Positions 5,259 through 9,592 of a stretch of 9,592 bases of DNA are shown in pieces. The notes below the pieces were generated by a model that had not been told where the DNA came from, ran no database searches, and was given only the letters and a program-made list of their open reading frames with translations. The stretch's first letter is position 1. Each line of letters opens with the position of its first letter. This DNA comes from an uncultured Oscillospiraceae bacterium (GTDB taxonomy: Bacteria > Bacillota > Clostridia > Oscillospirales > Oscillospiraceae). The translations under genes were made by a program, and so were the position numbers. The DNA is taken from assembly GCA_910584835.1 (NCBI GenBank), contig CAJUEG010000090.1:1-9592 (forward strand), read 5' to 3'.

Positions 5259-6425
5259 CTACAGGGTTTTCAGGAACCGCTCCAGCCGCTCCAGCGCCTC
5301 GCCCAGATCGTGCATGGACGCGGCGTAGGTGGCCCGGACGTAGCCCTCCCCGCCGGGGCCGAAGGCGGAGCCGGGGATGACCGCTACCTTCTCCGCCGCC
5401 AGGAACCGGTCGCAGAACTGCTCGCTGGTCAGCCCCGTGGACTGGATGCAGGGGAAAGTGTAAAACGCGCCCAGGGGCTCGAAGCAGCTCAGCCCCAGCC
5501 GGCGGAAGCCGTCCACCAAAAAGCGGCGGCGGCCGTCGTACTCCTCCCGCATGGCGTCGATGTCGCCGTCGCCGTGGTCCAGCGCCTCAATGGCGGCGTA
5601 CTGGCTGGTGGTGGGGGCGGACATGATGCCGTACTGGTGGAGCTTGGTCATGGCGGCGACGAGGGGCTTGGGTCCGCACACATAGCCCAGCCGCCAGCCC
5701 GTCATGGAGTAGGCCTTGGAGAAGCCGTTGACCACCACGGTGCGCTCGACCATATCGGGCAGGTTGGCCATAGACACGTGCCGGGCGCCATAGGTCAGCT
5801 CGGCGTAGATCTCGTCGGAGATCACCATAATATCGGTGCCCCGGAGCACATCCGCCAGGGCCTCCAGGTCGGCCCGGCCCATGACGCCGCCGGTGGGGTT
5901 GCAGGGGAAGGGCAGCACCAGCGCCTTGGTCTTGGGGGTGATGGCCCCCCGCAGCTCATCGGGGGTGAGGCGGAACTCGTGCTCCGCCTTTGTCTCCACC
6001 AGCACAGGCACGCCGTGGGCCATGGACACCAGAGGGGCGTAGCACACGAAGGAGGGGGTGGGGATGATCACCTCGTCCCCCGGCTCCAGCAGGGCGCGGA
6101 AGGTGAGGTCAAGCCCCTCGCTGCCGCCCACGGTGACCAGAATCTGGCCCACGGCGGCGTAGTTCAGGTCAAAGCGGCGCTTCAAATACCGGGAGATGGC
6201 CCCCCGCAGGTCGGACAGGCCCGCGTTGGGGGTGTATTTGGTGAAGCCCTTCTCCAGCGAGAAGATGCCCGCGTCCCGGATGTGCCAGGGGGTGGGGAAG
6301 TCCGGTTCCCCGATGCCCAGGGAGATGCCCCCCTCCATGCCCTGGAGCAGGTCGAAGTATTTTCGGATGCCGGAGGGCTGGATGTCCTGCACCCGCCGGC
6401 ACATAATTCTGCCATAGTCCATCAT
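5259..6425 (-). CDS. PLP-dependent class I/II aminotransferase, PatA-like
   Basis: This cytoplasmic fold-type I aminotransferase moves an amino group between an amino acid and a 2-oxo acid using pyridoxal phosphate. The 388 residues, normal for the family, show SGIRKYFDL (18-26), ISLGIGEPDFPTP (34-46), TKYTPNAG (62-69), NPTGG (176-180), SDEIYAELTY (203-212, D204 binding the PLP nitrogen), the Schiff-base lysine K237 in GFSKAYSMTGWRLGY with R245 contacting phosphate, and the substrate carboxylate arginine R364 in GYVRATYA. The overall pattern is very like Bacillus PatA, the N-acetyl-LL-diaminopimelate aminotransferase of lysine and cell-wall synthesis, but related enzymes use aromatic or branched amino acids, so the substrate is uncertain. 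The first ATG overlaps the Lrp gene by four bases (ATGA), and a second ATG follows directly. It is probably co-transcribed with, and controlled by, that regulator. Confidence 0.93.
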   Translation of the reverse strand: MMDYGRIMCRRVQDIQPSGIRKYFDLLQGMEGGISLGIGEPDFPTPWHIRDAGIFSLEKGFTKYTPNAGLSDLRGAISRYLKRRFDLNYAAVGQILVTVGGSEGLDLTFRALLEPGDEVIIPTPSFVCYAPLVSMAHGVPVLVETKAEHEFRLTPDELRGAITPKTKALVLPFPCNPTGGVMGRADLEALADVLRGTDIMVISDEIYAELTYGARHVSMANLPDMVERTVVVNGFSKAYSMTGWRLGYVCGPKPLVAAMTKLHQYGIMSAPTTSQYAAIEALDHGDGDIDAMREEYDGRRRFLVDGFRRLGLSCFEPLGAFYTFPCIQSTGLTSEQFCDRFLAAEKVAVIPGSAFGPGGEGYVRATYAASMHDLGEALERLERFLKTL

Positions 6426-6904
6426 TCAAACACAAACCTTTCCTCCTGGACCTCCTGCACGGGGAAGATCAGGTGCTTTTCCTTATACTTCTTCAAAATG
6501 AAGTGGGTGGCGGTGCCGGTGACCCCCTCGATAGGGGCCAGCTTCTCCCCCACGAACTGGGCCACCTCCTTCAGGGTGCGCCCGGAGATGGTCACCGTCA
6601 TGTCGTACGCCCCGCCGGACATGAGGTACAGGCTCTCCACCTCCTCATACTGGTAGATGCGCTGGGCCACCCGGTCGAAGCCCTCCCCCCGCTGGGGGGT
6701 GACGCTCACCTCGATCAGGGCGGTGACGGATTCCTGCTGGGTGCGGTCCCAGTCCACGATGGTCTTGTAGCCCAGGATGATGCGGTCCTTCTCATATTGT
6801 GCCACCGCCTCCGACACCTCCGCCTCGGTCATGCCGGTCATGGCGGCCAGCTGGGCGTGGGTCAGGGTGGAGTCGTTTTCCAAGAGCTGGAGCAGATTTT
6901 TCAT
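6422..6904 (-). CDS. Lrp/AsnC family transcriptional regulator
   Basis: This is a DNA-binding regulator of the feast/famine type that usually senses amino acids. The 160-residue protein has an N-terminal winged helix-turn-helix (about 3-50, with LTHAQLAAMTGMTEAEVSEA as the HTH and the YEKDRIILGY wing) and a RAM/AsnC ligand-binding domain (about 58-135) with the SGGAYDMTVTISG segment (96-108) at the effector site. A polar C-terminal extension follows. The start has an AGGAGG site seven bases upstream, and a strong promoter lies further up. The stop overlaps the aminotransferase start by four bases, so the regulator and enzyme are made together; the usual inference is that it responds to that enzyme's substrate or product and also controls itself. 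The divergent topoisomerase-like gene shares the spacer and could be a second target. Confidence 0.94.
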   Translation of the reverse strand: MKNLLQLLENDSTLTHAQLAAMTGMTEAEVSEAVAQYEKDRIILGYKTIVDWDRTQQESVTALIEVSVTPQRGEGFDRVAQRIYQYEEVESLYLMSGGAYDMTVTISGRTLKEVAQFVGEKLAPIEGVTGTATHFILKKYKEKHLIFPVQEVQEERFVFE

Positions 6905-6927
6905 GGTAGTCCCTCCTGTGTCGGATC

Positions 6928-6938
6928 AATTTCAAATT
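6928..6938. promoter_or_regulatory. Possible Lrp-type operator at the transcription start
   Basis: AATTTCAAATT is an 11-base palindrome around a central C, placed between the -10 box of the minus-strand promoter and the ribosome-binding site, over the expected start of transcription. An AT-rich palindrome there suits self-repression by the Lrp-like protein, but one short site is weak evidence. Confidence 0.3.
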
Positions 6939-6941
6939 CTT

Positions 6942-6970
6942 ATTATATACTTTATGCGGAGAAATGGCAA
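6942..6970 (-). promoter_or_regulatory. SigA promoter for the Lrp-aminotransferase operon
   Basis: Read on the minus strand, TTGCCA (6970-6965) and TATAAT (6947-6942) are 17 bases apart, with a perfect -10 box. Transcription should start near 6935, about 30 bases before the ATG at 6904. Confidence 0.87.
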
Positions 6971-7031
6971 TCCCCTATCTGGTCTGACCGGGACATTTCC
7001 GGCCCCCGCAGATGTCTCCGCCCAGTGGCAC

Positions 7032-7083
7032 CCCCGGCCGGGCCGGGGCGGGGACGCTTTCCGGCGCGCCGGCGGGGCATGCC
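7032..7083. repeat. GC-rich palindrome cluster in the divergent promoter region
   Basis: Three inverted repeats lie close together: CCCCGGC (7032-7038) with GCCGGGG (7042-7048), the 12-base perfect palindrome CCGGCGCGCCGG (7061-7072), and GGCATGCC (7076-7083). They separate the leftward promoter from the rightward one. They may be operators, a transcriptional insulator or remnants of an intergenic repeat. No gene is visible between 6905 and 7198. Confidence 0.55.
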
Positions 7084-7108
7084 AGGCGAACATTTTTTCG
7101 TTTTTCCC

Positions 7109-7138
7109 TTGACGGTATGGCCGTTTCTGCGGTATACT
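7109..7138 (+). promoter_or_regulatory. SigA promoter for the GyrB/ParE-like gene
   Basis: TTGACG (7109-7114) and TATACT (7133-7138) are 18 bases apart, each one base from consensus. The expected start is near 7145, giving a leader of about 55 bases. Confidence 0.83.
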
Positions 7139-7185
7139 GGATTGTTAGGGCCCGGGGCCATCCCTTCGCGCCCATGAATGAGCAT

Positions 7186-7192
7186 GAGAGGT
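7186..7192 (+). promoter_or_regulatory. Ribosome-binding site that decides the GyrB/ParE-like start
   Basis: GAGAGGT lies six bases before the ATG at 7199. The in-frame ATG codons at 7178 and 7184 have no such site upstream, so 7199 is preferred. Confidence 0.75.
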
Positions 7193-7198
7193 GCAGCT

Positions 7199-9187
7199 AT
7201 GGCAAAGTCCACACCAAAACAGCAGTACGGCAACGACTCCATCTCCTCCCTGAAGGGGGCGGACCGGGTGCGCAAGCGCCCCGGCGTCATCTTCGGCTCC
7301 GACGGGCTGGAGGGGTGCGAGCACGCCGTCTTTGAAATTTTGTCCAACGCCATCGACGAGGCCCGGGAGGGCCATGGCGACCTCATCACCGTCACCCGGT
7401 ACGAGGACAGGTCCATCGAGGTGGAGGACTTCGGCCGGGGCTGCCCGGTGGACTGGAACGAGGCGGAGGGCCGCTATAACTGGGAACTGGTGTTCTGCGA
7501 GCTGTACGCCGGGGGCAAGTACAAGGACGGGGGCGGGGACAACTACGAGTACTCCCTGGGCCTCAACGGCCTGGGTTCCTGCGCCACCCAGTACGCCAGC
7601 GAGTACTTCGATGCCACCATCTACCGGGACGGGTTCAAATACACCCTCCATTTTGAAAAGGGCGAGATCGTGGGCGAGATGGGGAAGGAGCCAGCCGACC
7701 GGAAAAAGACCGGCTCCCGGTTCCGCTGGAAGCCGGACCTGGACGTGTTCACCGACATCGACATCCCCGTGGACTACTACACCGACGTGATGAAGCGCCA
7801 GGCGGTGGTCAACGCCGGGGTGACCTTCCGCTTCCGCAGCCAGGTAAACGGGAAATTTGAGACCACCGACTTCCGCTATGAGAACGGCCTCATCGATTAC
7901 GTCCATGAGCTGGCGGGGGAGGACTCCCTTACCGCGCCGGTGTTCTGGCAGTCCGAGCGCAGAGGCCGGGACCGGTCGGACAAGGGCGAGTACAAGGTGA
8001 AGCTGTCCGTCTCCTTCTGCTTCTCCAACCGGGTGCAGCTCATTGAACACTACCACAACTCCTCCTGGCTGGAGCACGGCGGCTCGCCGGAAAAGGCCAT
8101 GCGGCTGGCCTTCGTGTCCGCCATCGACGGCTGGCTGAAGCAGAACGGCAAGTACCAGAAAAACGAGGCGAAGATCACCTTCAACGATATCCAGGACGCC
8201 CTGGTGCTGGTGAGCAGCAACTTCTCCACCCAGACCAGCTATGAGAACCAGACCAAAAAATCCATCACCAACAAATTCGTCCAGGACGCCATGACCGAGT
8301 TCCTCCGCGCCCAGCTGGAGGTCTATTTCATCGAAAACCCCATGGACGCGGAAAAGATCGCCGGGCAGGTGCTGGTGAACAAACGCTCCCGGGAGACGGC
8401 GGAAAAAACCCGCCTGGGCATCAAGAAAAAGCTGTCCGGGTCGCTGGACATCTCCAACCGGGTGGCCAAGTTCCAGGACTGCCGCAGCAAGGACGCGGAC
8501 CGGCGGGAGCTGTATATCGTGGAGGGCGACTCCGCCATGGGCGCAGTGAAGCTGGCCCGGGACGCGGAGTTTCAGGCCATCATGCCCATCCGGGGCAAGA
8601 TCCTCAACTGCCTCAAGGCCGACTACGCCCGGATTTTCAAAAGCGAGATCATCACCGACCTGCTCAAGGTGATGGGCTGCGGGGTGGAGGTCAAGGACAA
8701 GCACGTGAAGGACCTGAACGCCTTCGACCTGGACAGTCTGCGCTGGAACAAAATCGTCATCTGCACCGACGGCGACGAGGACGGCTTCCACATCCGGACC
8801 CTGCTGCTGGCCATGCTCTACCGCCTCACCCCCACCCTCATTGAGAAGGGGTATGTATATATCGCCGAGTCCCCCCTGTATGAGATCACCTACAAGGAAA
8901 AGACCTGGTTCGCCTACTCCGACAAGGAGCGCAACGAGATCGCCGCCTCCCTGGAGGGGAAGAAATTCGATATGCAGCGCTCCAAGGGCCTGGGCGAGAA
9001 CGAGCCGGACATGATGTGGCTGACCACCATGTCCCCGGACACCCGAAGGCTCATCAAGGTGATGCCGGAGGACGCCCAGCGCACCGCCCAGGTGTTCGAC
9101 CTGCTGCTCGGCGACGATATCCAGGGCCGCAAAGGCCACATCGCGGACGAGGGGTATAAGTATCTGGATCTGGCGGATATTTCATAG
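7199..9187 (+). CDS. Divergent type IIA topoisomerase B subunit (GyrB/ParE paralogue)
   Basis: This is the ATPase and TOPRIM subunit of a type IIA topoisomerase, which with an A subunit passes one DNA duplex through another. The 662 residues cover the whole B-subunit layout. The GHKL ATPase has catalytic E46 and Mg-binding N50 in EILSNAIDEA, VEDFGRGCPVD (75-85) and a glycine-rich lid SLGLNGLGS (119-127). The transducer carries the ATP lysine K353 in NQTKKSITN. The TOPRIM domain has YIVEGDSA with E442, PIRGKILN (463-470), the metal triad in TDGDEDGFHIRT (D524, D526, D528), and QRSKGLGE (593-600). All catalytic residues are kept, but many signature words differ from ordinary GyrB: SNA for DNS, SLGLNGLG for the usual SGGLHGVG, ELYAGGKY for VLHAGGKF, and DGDEDGF for DADVDGA. 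This suggests an accessory paralogue rather than housekeeping GyrB. No A-subunit gene lies in the window. Confidence 0.93.
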   Translation: MAKSTPKQQYGNDSISSLKGADRVRKRPGVIFGSDGLEGCEHAVFEILSNAIDEAREGHGDLITVTRYEDRSIEVEDFGRGCPVDWNEAEGRYNWELVFCELYAGGKYKDGGGDNYEYSLGLNGLGSCATQYASEYFDATIYRDGFKYTLHFEKGEIVGEMGKEPADRKKTGSRFRWKPDLDVFTDIDIPVDYYTDVMKRQAVVNAGVTFRFRSQVNGKFETTDFRYENGLIDYVHELAGEDSLTAPVFWQSERRGRDRSDKGEYKVKLSVSFCFSNRVQLIEHYHNSSWLEHGGSPEKAMRLAFVSAIDGWLKQNGKYQKNEAKITFNDIQDALVLVSSNFSTQTSYENQTKKSITNKFVQDAMTEFLRAQLEVYFIENPMDAEKIAGQVLVNKRSRETAEKTRLGIKKKLSGSLDISNRVAKFQDCRSKDADRRELYIVEGDSAMGAVKLARDAEFQAIMPIRGKILNCLKADYARIFKSEIITDLLKVMGCGVEVKDKHVKDLNAFDLDSLRWNKIVICTDGDEDGFHIRTLLLAMLYRLTPTLIEKGYVYIAESPLYEITYKEKTWFAYSDKERNEIAASLEGKKFDMQRSKGLGENEPDMMWLTTMSPDTRRLIKVMPEDAQRTAQVFDLLLGDDIQGRKGHIADEGYKYLDLADIS

Positions 9188-9327
9188 AAGCGCGGAGAAG
9201 CGGACAGCGAGGGAGCTTGGACCGAAGCGAGGACTAGAGCCCAGCCGCTGCGTAGCGGTGGCGGGTCTTGTCCGAGGCGGCGGGAAAGCGACCGAGCGTC
9301 CTGGCCACTTCGCAGCGTGACAGCGTA
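9187..9327. repeat. 141-bp tandem repeat unit, copy 1
   Basis: The unit begins GAAGCGCGGAG on the last base of the topoisomerase-like stop codon (TAG, 9185-9187) and runs 141 bases. It differs from copy 2 at a single base (A9307 against G9448). Its core can fold: GGAC and AGA (separated by a T) pair with TCT and GTCC, followed by a bulged G, a CCC/GGG stem and an inner CCGCT-GCGT-AGCGG hairpin. It is non-coding as far as can be seen. Confidence 0.92.
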
Positions 9328-9468
9328 GAAGCGCGGAGAAGCGGACAGCGAGGGAGCTTGGACCGAAGCGAGGACTAGAGCCCAGCCGCTGCGTAGCGGT
9401 GGCGGGTCTTGTCCGAGGCGGCGGGAAAGCGACCGAGCGTCCTGGCCGCTTCGCAGCGTGACAGCGTA
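9328..9468. repeat. 141-bp tandem repeat unit, copy 2
   Basis: This is a direct head-to-tail copy of the unit at 9187 with 140 of 141 bases identical. Its one differing base (G9448) matches the post-leuS copy, so copy 1 carries the newer change. Near-identity points to recent duplication or ongoing homogenisation. Confidence 0.92.
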
Positions 9469-9592
9469 GAAGCGCGGAGCCGTCGTGAGCAGCGCGGATG
9501 GAGCGAAGCGAAAGCAAAAGCCCAGGGCACGCAAAGCGGGGCTGGGTTTTGCTTGAGACGGAGCGAAGCCGCGCGTCGCGAACAGGCGCAGC
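9469..9592. repeat. Strongly diverged third unit of the repeat family
   Basis: The first 11 bases repeat the unit start, then the sequence diverges while keeping its vocabulary (GAGCGAAGCG, AAAGC, GCCCAG). It forms the best stem of the family: AAGCAAAA, a bulged G and CCCAG (9512-9525) pair with CTGGGTTTTGCTT (9542-9554) around a 16-base loop. The bulged G before CCC is in the same place as in the other copies. The element runs to the window edge, and nothing coding is seen. Confidence 0.6.

Noticed and set aside
4959..6656. Long plus-strand frame across the aminotransferase and parts of the Lrp and thrH genes
   Set aside because: It spans three well-identified minus-strand genes and palindromic spacer, has repetitive Gly/His/Val composition and matches no recognisable protein.
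7178..7198. Upstream start (ATG 7178) for the topoisomerase-like gene
   Set aside because: No ribosome-binding site precedes it, while GAGAGGT stands six bases before the ATG at 7199, where the protein begins MAKSTPKQQYG.
7145..9139. Very long open frame antisense to the topoisomerase-like gene
   Set aside because: It is a shadow of a GC-rich, GC3-biased gene. The sense frame has complete family motifs, and the antisense product is low-complexity and rich in Gly, Val, Leu and His.
9182..9517. A minus-strand frame of 111 residues with a 47-residue periodic sequence
   Set aside because: It is the translation of the 141-bp DNA repeat, whose length is a multiple of three. There is no ribosome-binding site, its composition is Arg/Pro/Ala-rich as expected from GC-rich repeats, and it runs into the end of the topoisomerase-like gene.
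9187..9592. CRISPR array
   Set aside because: The units are 141 bases with no short repeat and variable spacer pattern, and no cas gene is nearby.

Overview
The window looks like a chromosomal segment of a GC-rich Firmicute, probably a gut Clostridia member of the Oscillospiraceae type. This is inferred from three things: strong GGAGG ribosome-binding sites with consensus TTGACA/TATAAT promoters, coding sequence rich in G and C at third codon positions, and protein families typical of Clostridia (DUF1015, ThrH, an Lrp and aminotransferase pair, and a divergent GyrB paralogue). No phage, transposase, CRISPR, tRNA or rRNA feature is visible.

Layout from left to right. Positions 1-1350 hold the 3' half of leuS (+). 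It is followed at once by a GC-rich mosaic repeat (1351-1538), a perfect-consensus promoter and a structured leader, then rpsU (1692-1877, +) with its terminator. Next come two tandem, related single-span microproteins (2010-2120 and 2138-2335, +) with their own promoter and a strong terminator.

A minus-strand operon follows, read right to left: thrH (5117-4518), a 74-residue two-span membrane protein (4518-4294), a DUF1015 protein (4266-2977) and a DUF2441-like protein of possible ADP-ribosyltransferase fold (2962-2378). The genes overlap or are 14-27 bases apart. ThrH handles phosphoserine and homoserine, and DUF1015 genes are, as I recall, often found beside serine-synthesis genes, so a serine/phosphoserine role for the operon is a reasonable guess.

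Upstream of it, past a cluster of palindromes (5147-5222), lies a second minus-strand operon: an Lrp/AsnC regulator (6904-6422) with a 4-base overlap to a PatA-like aminotransferase (6425-5259). A 294-bp bidirectional promoter region (6905-7198) separates this from a plus-strand, complete but divergent type IIA topoisomerase B subunit (7199-9187). No partner A-subunit gene is in the window.

The right end (9187-9592) is non-coding repeat DNA: two copies of a 141-bp unit differing at one base, then a strongly diverged third copy. The same element follows leuS, where it carries an extra block sharing 26 identical bases with the 5118-5258 spacer. Variant copies keep a stem with a bulged G, including one two-sided compensatory change. 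This suggests a structured, modular intergenic repeat family and is the most unusual non-genic signal here.
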